A stretch of DNA of 64,000 bases from Albifimbria verrucaria (taxonomy: Eukaryota > Ascomycota > Sordariomycetes > Hypocreales > Stachybotryaceae): NCBI GenBank assembly GCA_020081605.1, contig JAHREC010000011.1, positions 3,968,001 through 4,032,000 of the forward strand, written 5' to 3'. The position numbers and the translations under genes were made by a program. Numbering within the stretch: position 1 is the first letter of the stretch; each line of letters begins with the position of its first letter. The notes beneath the pieces were generated by a model. The model saw nothing but the letters and a program-made list of their open reading frames with translations. It ran no database searches and was not told the origin of the DNA. Shown here one piece after another: positions 10,562 through 20,735 of this stretch.

Positions 10562-12853
10562 GCGAGGAGTGTCTAATTAGCATGTACTAGTTACAAAATA
10601 ACCTCCCGCAGGGAAGGGTTCTGGATGGGACGGGTATTAGAGCTAATGTAATGATGTCAAGTAAGATGAACGAAAGAAATGATAGATGAGAGAACATTTG
10701 AGTGTAAGTGCTTTGAATGTGCTAAACACGACAACTGGAGATTTTCAGGTGATGTGCATATTTTGTTTCTGGATTCAGTCATCCTGTAGGCATAGCTACC
10801 TTTGGGGTGCTTTGTTGTTGTCCTTGGTGGTTGGTTAAGGGTCCAGACCCTGCCAAGACGCATGACCATTTGCAGCGTATGCTCAGTGGAGAAACATGAC
10901 CAAGTTTGGATTTGGCCCGGAAAAAGTACAATTTCGAAGATAAATAAGTCGTATTATCGAAGGAAGCATTGCTTCGCTTGGGCATTGGATCACAGACAAC
11001 AGTTACCAACCCAAAGCACTATACACAACATACCATATACTGGGCGAGCAGTGCCGGATTCACTACTAACATGACTGGTATACCCCAATGACAAACCCTT
11101 TTGTGTTGATATTACTTACACCCGTACGGATTTCTAGATATAGGAACTTACACCTTGAGTGCCATCTCACTCCATGATTTATCCCATCACTATCCCACCT
11201 ATGACGCTGATTCGATTTGATAGTTAATATAATAGTCTTTCCCATTTCAGGACCAATGATACTATCCTTATGAGACCGCGTAGACTAACCTAATTCCTGG
11301 CTGACGTTGGTTCTTAATTGTGTTGCCAATAAGGATCTGCGAAACTATTACGAAGGTTAGAGTCAGACACAACCGTCGAGTTCCAGTTTTTGGTTATCAC
11401 ACTGTGTCATTAGGACTGCTAATATGACACCAGAAGTGATAAAAATAAAAGTCTTAGACATTCCACGTCATGTAAAGCCGTGGCTTTAATCGCAGCTGGA
11501 TTTATGGGATTGGCCCAAGACATGGCAGTGTGACTGGACTAGAAATCCGTACAAGGAAAACACAAGCGTTGACTCCTATGTTTGGAGGTCTGAATTAAAC
11601 TTCCTCTTTCACTTGGAGCTGCGTCCTGGCGCATAAATCCATCCTGGAGCTGATTTCAATCATCATTCAGACCACCGTCCTAAATATATTATTTATTCAT
11701 AGATGTAACATCTCTTTTTACCTTGAAATACGTAATACTTACCGAAAAGCCCATCACAGATGAAGTCAACTTAGTTGGGTCGGGTGATCTAAACCGCTCT
11801 GCCGCTCAATGCGAAGAATAGAGGTACTGGGTTGAGAGGGTGAGGCATCATTTTGACGAGCCGATCCCTCGTGCATATATGGTGATAAATGAGATGCCAC
11901 CAAGATTGATTAATTGTAATGGGCGATTCACGGCTCTGTTTCTAGGTTTTTCTGACCAAGAAGGCAGTTTTGGCACCATCCAACGCTCAGAAGGCCTAGT
12001 GGTAAGGCCTCTGGGTTAGGATGGCATGTTGAAGGACCCCACATTTACAATGTTCTTGAGAGATACGGTGGTTGTTCTTCCATTTGAGCAGTGCTTAATG
12101 AGCCGGTGTGTTGATGTGCGGTAGTTGATGTGTTGAAGGGTGTTAGCTGATGGCTTCTTTCTCACTCTCATGATGGAGGAATTCCCATTAACCCACTTAT
12201 GGGAATTCTTGCAATGGGAGAGATATGAATTGTATCAGTACGTGATTAAAATCTAAAGCAAAAAGATAAAAGTAAAAAAAAGAGTCAACAGTATACCTAA
12301 GGTTTGGTGTTGGTTATGCTATGCTTCATGTATTCGTTTAATACCAAGGTCATTCCCGTACTTCCTCATACGGGGGTGTAATTTTTCATCATCAACATCA
12401 TCATCACATAGCAAGATATGCATCCTGGAAATACAAAAACCGGGTCCCCCTCCCTACGATAGCGGTAGTGCCTCGACCCCGCGCATCCCACGGCAGCCTT
12501 TCTCCCAATCAGCACGGGCGTTGCCTCACATGTATGGCATAGCCGGTGGTGACGCAGCCAATCTCCCGGGATCTTGCCTTATTGCAGCAGCTGGGATGGC
12601 CAGCCGTCTCCATATGTGGGACGCTGGTTCAGGTCCAGGCGGCGTGTCCTGTTCCCCGATGATGAAATAGACGTGCAATGGCAGATTGCACGTGCGGTTG
12701 GGGATGCAACCACTTCTTCGACTGCGCACTGGACTTCTTCGACTGTGTAGACATCACCATCCACGACTCCGACGACGTACTCTGATTCGCGACTATTCCT
12801 TCCACTTTTCAACAGCCACTCATCTCTTCGTCGCCAACGGCCGATCTCTAGCC
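10562..12853. other. AT-rich intergenic stretch with a short inverted repeat
   Basis: About 2.3 kb without a supported gene between two plus-strand genes. From about 11050 to 12420 the sequence is visibly AT-rich compared with its surroundings and has stop codons in all frames. This could be a long 3' region plus promoter or an eroded, RIP-affected insertion; I see no transposase remnant. Confidence 0.5.
12179..12208. repeat. Perfect 10-bp inverted repeat, 10-base spacer
   Basis: GAATTCCCAT at 12179-12188 is matched by ATGGGAATTC at 12199-12208. It could form a hairpin. It is too short to call a transposon terminus. Confidence 0.75.
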
Positions 12854-13769
12854 ATGGCTGGCTCTCTCATCGACCTTCAACCGCTCATTGCCCACCCGCA
12901 GAGCTCCTCCTCCCCGCTCGAGGCTCAGCTTCTTGACACCCTCGATGCCGCCATCAACGCCCTGAGCCCCACAGAGCTGTCCGCCGAGACGACAGCCGGC
13001 CGACTCGACAGTCAGTATCCCGTCGGCAAGGGCTCGGAGGAGGCCGAGAACTTCCTGTGGACGCTGTGGACGCTGTACCTCAACGTCGCCAAGAAGGTGC
13101 CCGTTAGCGACGCCCGCCAGCAGCTCCTCGTCAGCATCGTCAAGAAGCTCAAGGCCAAGCAGCGCGAGACGGTGCAGCTGTGGGGTAATGACACCAACGT
13201 CTGGGCCGACCTGCCCATGCTGGGTCCCTGCATGAGAGAGGCCTGGAACTGTAAGTGAAGCCTCGCGTTAAGCCTCAGTGTCCTTCTCAAACCCCAAGAC
13301 TGACGCATTATTTCGTGACACAGCTCGCCCCAGCTTCGACGGCACTGGACAGGACGCCTCAGCCGTCTCCGAGTGGGTCTCCCTCAACTCATTCGCCGCC
13401 CGCATCCTTGGCGTCGGGCTGCAGGACTGGGACAACTTCGCCATCTGGGAGCTGCGCGCTACCCTCGAGGAGGCCGATTCTACCTCGGAGAGCATCAAGG
13501 ACGCCCAGCTCGCAACTGCGTGCGAATGGATCACCCAGGCGGGTAAGTACCTGCACGAGAAAGGCCGCAAGGGCGTGGCCCTCGACGACGCCGACGCCCG
13601 CTCGCTCAAGACCGGCAAGCTGCTCCCCGACGTTAAGCCCGGGCTCAGCGACGAGCGATGGACCTTCTGGCGAGAGCGACTCGCCGAGCTCAGCAAGGGC
13701 GCCAGCAACGACGCCCTCAAGGAGAAGGTGGAGAGGGTCGTCAAGCTGATGAAGACGCTCGAAGGATAA
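12854..13769 (+). CDS. DUF3632 family protein
   Basis: Two exons, 12854-13250 and 13324-13769, encode 280 residues; the intron has a GTAAGT donor and CACAG acceptor. The start at MAGSLIDLQPL is preferred over an upstream in-frame ATG at 12686, because the family begins just before the LDAAINAL region. Family-like segments are EEAENFLWTLWTLYLNVAKKV, WADLPMLGPCMREAWN, LNSFAARILGVGLQDW and AACEWI-type helices. It is predicted all-helical, soluble, without signal peptide or membrane segment. DUF3632 proteins are common in filamentous fungi and have no established biochemical role. The frame is intact throughout. Confidence 0.85.
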
Positions 13770-14099
13770 AAAGGCGTTTCCCCACAGGAAGACTGGTCGT
13801 TGAAAGGTCGGCCGACTAGACCTGGCCTCCGAATCTGCACGACTTTACGTTTATGAATTCACGAGACTAGGCTTTGCAACAATATCTTTTCGTCTTCTTC
13901 TACTTCTGCCCCCTCCTTTTCTTTCTTTCCACGTCTTTGCGGAAGCGCCGACAAGACTCCTAGATAGACCATAACGCTCGAATGCAAAGCGGACCATGAT
14001 ACTCTTCTGTCCTCCTGATGCCTGTGAAGAACGACCCAAACATGCCAAACGCCAACCCAAGAACCCTCTCTCGTAGAAACTCCGGCCTCCTCATTCCCT
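13770..14099. other. Convergent 3' region
   Basis: 330 bases separate the 3' ends of the DUF3632 and RING genes. It holds only presumed 3' untranslated sequence, with T-rich blocks near 13880-13930. Confidence 0.5.
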
Positions 14100-14755
14100 C
14101 TATGCATACATCATGTCCCCGTCCTCTTCCTCGTCGTCCTCCACGATGGGGATCTCCTTCTTCTTGCCCATCTCCTCGCGGCACATGGGGCAGGTGCCCT
14201 TGCTGCGCAGCCAGGGGCCGACGCACTCGAGGTCGAAGCGGTGGCAGCCCTTGCAGGGCAGCTCGACGACAAGGCACCACTCATCCTCAAGATAGGGGAC
14301 CTTGCAGATGGCGCAGTCGTCGTCGGGCTTGAGGGTCTTGCGGTTGACGCGGTCGATGGCGTCGACAAAGGCCTGGTCGACGCCGCGCAGGCGGGTCGGG
14401 GATCGTGGATATCGTCCTCGAGGAGCGGATCAGCTGCTCGAGGAAGTCGGCATTGTCCGTGGTCGGGGCGGTGCTGTGCAGGGTCTGCAGCTGGTCCTGG
14501 AGGAGGCGGAAGAGCGCGGCGGTGTCGACGGGCGTGGGCGTGGCGTGCGGGTTGTGGTGCTGCTCCGAGGGTGGGGCGGTGGCCGAGGGCTCGCTGATGG
14601 TGTTGAGAAGGAGAAGAAGGAGGCCATGTCGACGCGGCGGTTGGAGCGTCGCGGCTCGGAGAATTGGACATTGTGCTCGACTGGAGGTTGCGTTAGCTGG
14701 CTGGTCTGGATAGAAGTGCTCGGATGAGAGGCCTACCTTCGTATTGAGAAGCCAT
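14100..14755 (-). CDS. RING-H2 finger protein, probable E3 ubiquitin ligase
   Basis: The start is at 14755 (MASQYE), with an intron soon after that has a GTAGGC donor. The C-terminal third is a clear RING: DDDCAIC, ELPCKGCHRFDLEC, WLRSKGTCPMC, spaced as C-x2-C, C/H, H, C, C-x2-C. The protein ends in a very acidic tail (VEDDEEEDGDMMYA). Upstream helical sequence (LFRLLQDQLQTLHS, NADFLEQLI) resembles fungal RING proteins with a conserved LEDDIHDPP segment before the finger. The finger would bind zinc and an E2 enzyme. Three frame breaks, near 14607-14612, 14421-14428 and 14398-14401, each need one base added in a short run; the last two together rejoin DIHDPP to RLRGVDQAF. The RING itself is in one frame. 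Substrates are unknown. Confidence 0.8.
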
Positions 14756-15301
14756 TGTGACGGATTGCAAGGGGCTGTAGGTGTTGAACTAATTACGGTA
14801 TTCGTCGACAACAGGTTAAAGCTAGGCAAAGACGGCGGAAACGGTTGCAGGGTGGTGAAAACGTAGGTTGTCGTTGCGCAAGCTCCAGGCAGACAGAGGA
14901 TGTCGCACGTTGGTCTACGTTGGCGATGGAGGGGCAGTTTGGAGCTTGAGCGGCCAGACAGGGAGCTCGTGTGTTGCCCCGCATCCGGTAGAGTCCGAGG
15001 TCGACTGCTAGTCCAGGGCGTTGGTGTATGTTGTTAGTTACATGAGAGCAGCGACAGACATTAATAGCATTGTTAAAATGTGGATATATAAAACTCGACT
15101 GGATTTACATTCAGTTTGTTATCTTTTTAATAAATTTCTCTGTTAGGTTTAAGTCTAAATCAGCACGCTGAGTACAAGTTGAATCATACATCATTTTAGT
15201 AGTCTACCTTGCCATACCACATACAAGACAAAACAACATGCAAATAAGACAACTTCACCAAGATTCACAACCCATCTTGGACTATGAATACTCATGTAAG
15301 T
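14756..15301. other. Intergenic, AT-rich towards the right
   Basis: This stretch includes the promoter of the RING gene, with AT-rich sequence from about 15050 to 15250. I see no gene. Confidence 0.45.
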
Positions 15302-15613
15302 CTAGTATACACCAAACGTGCAATAGCCTCCGTAGTTTAACTCAGCCGTTTCGACTTCCAGCCCACAGCCTCCAACGTCGAACCCCATCCTAACCGCCGA
15401 ATCACAAGCTTCGCCCGGTCCCTGTTCGAAAACATAGTAAGCCCGCCACCTTGGGCCGCCCTGCCTCCCTAGCCAAGTCGCTTTAGCGTCATAGGTATGT
15501 GGTTTCCAAACTAAAAGGCCAAAGTCCTTGACTGAGATGGCGTTATCGCTGATCCCTTGAGCTCCGACTATTGATAGGACCCCCAGACAAGTGGAAAAGG
15601 AAAACCCTGGCAC
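15302..15613 (-). CDS. Possible small secreted protein (103 residues), no family recognised
   Basis: A complete frame from ATG to TAG. The first 20 residues (MPGFSFSTCLGVLSIVGAQG) look like a signal peptide with a small-residue cleavage site. The mature part is Gly/Tyr/Trp-rich with three cysteines (EACDSAV, GGCGLEV, GYCTFGV). The size and composition fit fungal small secreted proteins. An extra 5' exon is possible because the hydrophobic head is short. I recognise no family. It lies on the opposite strand, 233 bases before FMP52. It could be a chance frame. Confidence 0.35.
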   Translation of the reverse strand: MPGFSFSTCLGVLSIVGAQGISDNAISVKDFGLLVWKPHTYDAKATWLGRQGGPRWRAYYVFEQGPGEACDSAVRMGFDVGGCGLEVETAELNYGGYCTFGVY

Positions 15614-15846
15614 TTGGAAACTCTCTTTGGCCTAGCGTAGAACCGAGGTCGGTTGACTGCCGAGTTGATAAAGGGCCTGGGAGAAGGCTCATAACTTATG
15701 TCATTCCGCCGGTTGCTTGCTCCAAGCTTTTCTTGCTTTTCCCATCCGGTACAAGAAGCATAGCTGGCCTTTGAAAGAAGCCGTTCTTCTTTAGCATCTG
15801 AGACACATCTCCCATCACTTCATCCGAGTCGAAGCAAGCCATCGCC

Positions 15847-16590
15847 ATGTCGTCACCGTCCGCCGCCATCGTTGGTTCCACCGGCCTTGTCGGCTCCACA
15901 TCCTCTCCCTGCTGCTCGCTGCCGAGACGTACAAGCCCATCCACAGCATCACCCGCCGCGCGCCACGACCTCGTCCGCGAACCTCGATGCCATCGTCGAC
16001 GCCGACACCTCCGCTTGGGCCGCCAAGCTGTCTGGCCTCTCCCCAGTCCCGGCGACTGTCTTCTCCGCCCTCGGCACCACCCGCGGAGCCGCCGGCGGCC
16101 TGCAGAACCAGTGGAAGATCGACCACGACCTGAACATCGAGCTGGCCCGGGCCGCGCGCGAGGCTGGCACTCGCACCTTCGTCTTCGTGTCGAGCGCCGG
16201 CACCCGCTCCCCGCTCACGCGCTTTGCGCCCTACTGCCGCATGAAGAACGGCGTTGAGGATGCGGTGCGCGAACTCGACTTTGAGCACGCCATCATCCTG
16301 AAGCCCGGCACCATCCTCGGCGCCAGAGAGCATGCGCGCCCTGCCGAGGCCATCTTCCAGAGCGCCGTGCGCTCCTCAGCAACATCAGCCAGGGCTTGCA
16401 GGACGCCATGGGCCAAGACGCCGAAGTGATTGGCCGCGCGGCGGTGCGCGCCGCACAGCTCGTCGACGAGGGCAAGGCACCGTCCAAGTACTGGGTGATC
16501 GAGGCCGGCGAGATCCTCAAGCTGGGCCGCGACGAGTGGCCCGCAGAGACCAAGACCAAGACCGAGAGCCAGCCCGCGCCTGCGCAGTAA
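15847..16590 (+). CDS. FMP52: FMP52-like mitochondrial NAD(P)-binding protein
   Basis: No intron is needed. The start MSSPSAAIVGSTGLVG carries a Rossmann nucleotide-binding motif (GSTGLVG). Further blocks are VFSALGTTRGAAGG, RTFVFVSSAG, YCRMKNGVEDAV and AIILKPGTILGARE, in the order of the atypical SDR / HTATIP2-like family that includes yeast Fmp52 of the mitochondrial outer membrane. The biochemical role is not established. The frame is broken three times: near 15896-15897 (CC), 15963-15964 (CC) and 16372-16375. One base added at each gives a continuous protein of about 248 residues that ends AWPAET-like in a Lys/Thr-rich tail. Three losses in under 600 bases, all in short C/T runs, fit sequencing error better than decay. 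Confidence 0.82.
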
Positions 16591-17527
16591 GGAGTCGACC
16601 GCTCTGCGTGCCTTGGTTCAAGGGCTTGCTTATCTTGTCGTACAGAGCCCAGCCATAATCAGGAGCGGGGCTCGAAGCCTCGCGGTCACTGCATGCGCGT
16701 AGCTGTCATGGGCTGTGGTGCGACGATGCGGAACTGGAGCGTAAAATACCCCGAAGTTGATCGGACAGTGTAGTGCGACGGTGACAGAAATGTCGTGCAA
16801 CGGAGGAGGTCTAAGAGCCGTCGTACGGATACGGGCAAGTTGCTTTATGTAGGTGCTTTGCTATGCGTGTATGTTTGGTTGGATGTTGGTTGGTTATACA
16901 TGGGGAACCAACATGTAACAGTACCTAGTAATGGAAGCGGAGGACATACATGACCAGGGCCATGTCATTTCTTCTTTAGTAATGCGACTAATTGAATCTC
17001 TATCTTTGTCACAAGAATAGCCATATCTGTCAAGTCCAATACCCATCTCTACTCACAACCCTCCCCGTACGGGCCCTGGGCTGGCCTGACTCGGCCATCG
17101 GCTCGCTCGTCAGACCGGCCCCACGTCCGGCCGCCGAATCGCCCCGCCTGAGTCACCAGTGCTGCATGCCTTCTTCTAGTCGCTTCTGAAGCATGCACTA
17201 TCTCTCCCGTTAGCGGCTGATAAGCCACGCCCAAAGCCCAGGACTTATCCCTCATACCCTCCAGCATCCACGTCTGGCGCAGAGTCCACAACCCGAGACT
17301 CGACTTCCGCCTTACTGGGATTTTTCCTGCTGCAGTGATAATAGCGTCTTCTTTCTGTAAGCCTTGGCTGCCTTGCCCTCGACCTGGAAACGTGTGGGCT
17401 AACCTCTCATCCTAGACACTTTGGGGCTGGTCGTTGTCTTTTTCCATAACGCCACCCGGATCACTCACAAGTCTTCTGGACCGACCTTGTATTTGAATAC
17501 AAAAAGAAACACAGTACCTCTATAACC
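16591..17527. other. Intergenic region between FMP52 and FMN1
   Basis: About 0.94 kb holding the FMP52 3' end and the FMN1 promoter. GT-rich sequence lies at 16850-16900. I see no supported coding sequence or RNA gene. Confidence 0.5.
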
Positions 17528-18223
17528 ATGTCTGGTCGTCCGGAGATCGTCGGTCCCGATGGCGGTCCGGAGGCGCCCTTCCCTACAAGATGGAGGGCAA
17601 GGTCATTTCCGGCTTTGGCCGTGGCTCCAAGGAGGTGAGTCTCATCTCATGTCTATTCATCTCATGATAGTTACACCAGGGTCTATCCCAGTGTCACATA
17701 TCAACCATCCCTCCCTCCGGCCTCACTCCTTTCTTTGGCCCGCACCCTCTGACATCCCTCAGCTCGGCATCCCCACCGCCAACCTCCCTGTTGACGACTC
17801 CGTCACCTCCTGGATCTCCAACGTCCCTCGGGCGTCTACTTTGGCTACGCCTCCCTCGCCCTGCCCGAGTCTCACCCGGACCGGCCTTCCGGCAACTCTG
17901 ACGCCTTCCTCATCTACCCCATGGTCATGTCCATCGGCTACAACCCCTTCTACAAGAACACCGTTCGCAGCGCTGAGGTCCATGTCCTGCACAAGTTCTC
18001 CCAGGACTTTTACGACGCCCACATGCGCCTCCTCATCCTCGGCTTCATCCGCGAGGAGAAGGACTACAAGAGCCTTGAGGCCCTCATCGAGGACATCAAC
18101 TTCGACTGCCACGTCGCCAAGAAGAGCCTGGCCCGTGAGGCTTGGGCTCCCGCCAAGGCCTCCGTTGTCGGCAGCGAGGTCGATGGCAAGCTGGACGCCC
18201 AGTGGCTGCTCGCGCCTCTATAG
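17528..18223 (+). CDS. FMN1: Riboflavin kinase
   Basis: The enzyme phosphorylates riboflavin with ATP to make FMN, the first step from vitamin B2 to flavin cofactors. Two exons (17528-17634 and 17763-18223) use a GTGAGT donor and CTCAG acceptor. The flavokinase fold is recognised from KVISGFGRGSKELGIPTANL, which contains the ATP/Mg-binding PTAN motif, then GVYFGYASL, MVMSIGYNPFYKNT, the catalytic glutamate in AEVHVLHKF, and the family helix FYDAHMRLLILGFIREEKDY. The length of about 190-230 residues is normal. Two single-base losses interrupt the frame at CCC runs 17581-17583 and 17825-17827. Because the enzyme is essential, these are almost certainly sequence errors. It converges on the AcuK gene. 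Confidence 0.92.
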
Positions 18224-18544
18224 AATAGACGCCTGCTTCATCAGAACGCTAGCCTCACGAAGAAACGTGCAAAGAACCAATGCAAATAGAAAGCCATTGA
18301 ATTTTTCCAGCTTTGCGTCTAGACCCCTATGTGCCTCGCGGGTATCATGTAGTGCATTTTCCATTTCCTCCTTGCCCGTCTCTGCGACCCAGAAAATCCT
18401 CCCGTAACCAGGCTATGTACAATGCTGGTAACGCCAGCTGCCCCGTCTATCCTTTTTGTTAAATCCACCTGTAAAACAACGCGTATCGCGTTTATATTGA
18501 GAATCTGATGCTCTAATTCTGCTGCCATTCTTGGCGGAACGTGA
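18224..18544. other. Convergent 3' region between FMN1 and AcuK
   Basis: 321 bases with no supported gene; 3' untranslated sequence of two converging genes. Confidence 0.5.
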
Positions 18545-20735
18545 TCAAACACCTTCAATGTTGAAACTAAACTGCAAGATGATGCGTTTCTTGGTTTGGA
18601 TAATATCTTGGAAGAAACTGATAGAGGTTTTAGTATTGTTTTTCCTTTGTCGGAAAGGGCAACTCACATTGACGATTATCATCATTGGAATGTCGAATAC
18701 GTCTCGCTTGATTGTCCAGCAATATGTGCAGTCCACTTTGCCATCCTTCTCAATACGAGAAATGCCGTGCTCGCTCTCAATCTTTGTAACTCGATTGCTG
18801 AGGATTCCGGTTCTAGCCTCCTTTTGGGGAGACGGACCCTTTACATCAAACACATCTCTCGTTCGGTACTTGACAAGCCGACAGCTTCGCTGAACCTTTC
18901 CACGACTGTCCTCAAAGGCTAGCTGAGCAAAGTCGCGATAGAACTCAACGACACTGTCATCGTCCATAAGCTCCGCAAGAAATGCCGCTTGGGGTCGCGA
19001 TGTGCCGTTCTCCGCCGTTGCAGTTTTAGGACGCCCAGAAGCGTCAACGTCCTGGGCTTCTGACGGCCCGAGGGGGACGCTCAGGTTTGGTTCTTGGCCC
19101 AGAAGAACCTCTTTAGTCCATCCCGTCAGGGCCGTAAACTCTTTGTTTACTGCTGCTACTTCGCCCGTTCGCCGACATACAATGGTTGGGGCGCAGCAGT
19201 GCTGCAGAAAATCATTATATTCGACCAACGTCCTCTGGAAGCATTTCTCCATGAACACAAGATCCTCCCGTGTAAGATCCTTCGTGCAGGAAATGAAGGA
19301 TGGACGAATTTCGCCCAATGCTTGAGCGATCTTCAACAGCTTGTTGAGAGGGAAGCGTTTCCGTAGGACAGATATCAACGTATGGAAGCCCGCCGTATAA
19401 GGATAGGGCTCCTTGACACTTTCATATATAGATGCCGAATCCCGTTGTCTTTTTCCGAGGAGGGTCTGGTTAGCCTTCTGTTTCTGCTTCGGCCTTGGCG
19501 GTGCAGAAACGGTAGGGATTCCAAACGCTCCAGGCTTAGGTGACCCGTCAACAAGCTGTGGGCTTGAGGTAGCATCAGTACTAGGGCTAGCCAAGCTACT
19601 GGGTCCAGCAGCAATGGCATATGCGTGTGGCAGGCCATGCTGCAGGTTTCCTGGTTATAAATATTCGCCTTTTGATCAAGGCCCGAACCGTAGTCGCCTG
19701 GCAACACGCCAGAGCCATCAAACGATTGATTCCCGCCATTTCCGAACATGGCAGCATAGCTGGCCTCTGTTGTTGGAGTTCGAGACAGTGAGTTCTCGCG
19801 AGGCGGCGTCTCTGCCCCTAAGCCCATTTTGTTTAGAATACCAAATTCCCAACCTGCATATTGACTACCAAAATTGAGGCCTTCCAAATCAAAATTGTAC
19901 AGTGCTGGATTGCTAGGATCAAACAACGCATTGAAATCCATGGTAGGGGCTAAAGGCAAAGGGCCCATCTGAGTTTGGGTGCTGGCTGAAGGGTTCTGAA
20001 AGGATGGCGACACTGGCGAGGCCTGTGGGTTGAAGGCCATTGCATCGTTGATGTTCATCGGGGCTTGTGCCCCTGCTGGGTATACGGGAAAGGTGGCTGA
20101 GGCACCGGCCGGTGAGAAGAAGGGCGCGCCTCCGGGCGTCGTTGCCACTGTCTGATCAGAAGCATTTGATTCTTGACGGTGACCATTTGGTCGGGTAGCG
20201 GCGGTGGTAGTGGTGCCATTTCTGTTGAAGTTTGGTCCTAGGACCGGTCCTAGAGCCTCAGGAGGGGCGTCATGCAGATACTTGGCCTTCTTACGGACGC
20301 CGTCCTGGCAGGCATCGGCCAGGCCGCGCTTAATGCACCGCTTACACGGTCTCTCATCCCCTGCATCGCGACGTTAGATTTCAAGTTTGCCAAGTCGAGA
20401 AACAGGATGGACATGGACGTGGCATCCAGAAGAGGTCGAGTTGGTCCGTCTTATACCGGCGGAAGAACTGAAGGCATGGTTGACAACGCGAGATTGACGG
20501 ACTTACCACAAGTTAGGTGGGCACGCTGACAGGCGAAGCAGGCTCTCCTGGCCTTCTTCCTCCGGGGCCTTAAGGGGTCCTTGGGATCGTACTTCTTCTT
20601 GGGCTCGCCGGTGCCGTCAGCTGCGTTGGGATTGCCCATCTTTCCTTCGTCCTGGGTGTAATTCTCCGACTCGTCGTCGTTCTCAGACATATGATCTGAG
20701 ACCTCAGGGCCGTTCTCCTCCATCTCGTCGGGCAT
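18545..20735 (-). CDS. acuK: Zn2Cys6-PAS transcription activator of gluconeogenesis (AcuK/ERT1 type)
   Basis: Exons are 20735-20507, 20360-18668 and 18571-18545. A very acidic N-terminus leads to a binuclear zinc cluster: [16 protein letters not shown], then [17 protein letters not shown] across intron 20506-20361. The basic linker [20 protein letters not shown] follows, as in AcuK/Ert1. The long middle is Pro/Ser/Asn-rich. The C-terminus has a PAS-like domain ([35 protein letters not shown]) and ends [18 protein letters not shown]. Orthologues activate gluconeogenic genes such as PEP carboxykinase and fructose-1,6-bisphosphatase on non-fermentable carbon. One base is missing at the GG at 19645-19646; with it, [18 protein letters not shown] reads through. 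The last exon adds only a few residues (FSFNIEGV) and is the least certain join. Confidence 0.9.

Noticed and set aside
14111..14671. Minus-strand frame of 186 codons overlapping the RING gene
   Set aside because: It is an off-frame reading of the RING gene, made long by the frame breaks; the RING motif is in a different frame.
15847..16590. FMP52 as a pseudogene
   Set aside because: All three breaks are single-base losses in short runs, the same pattern seen in essential genes of this window, and conserved residues are intact.
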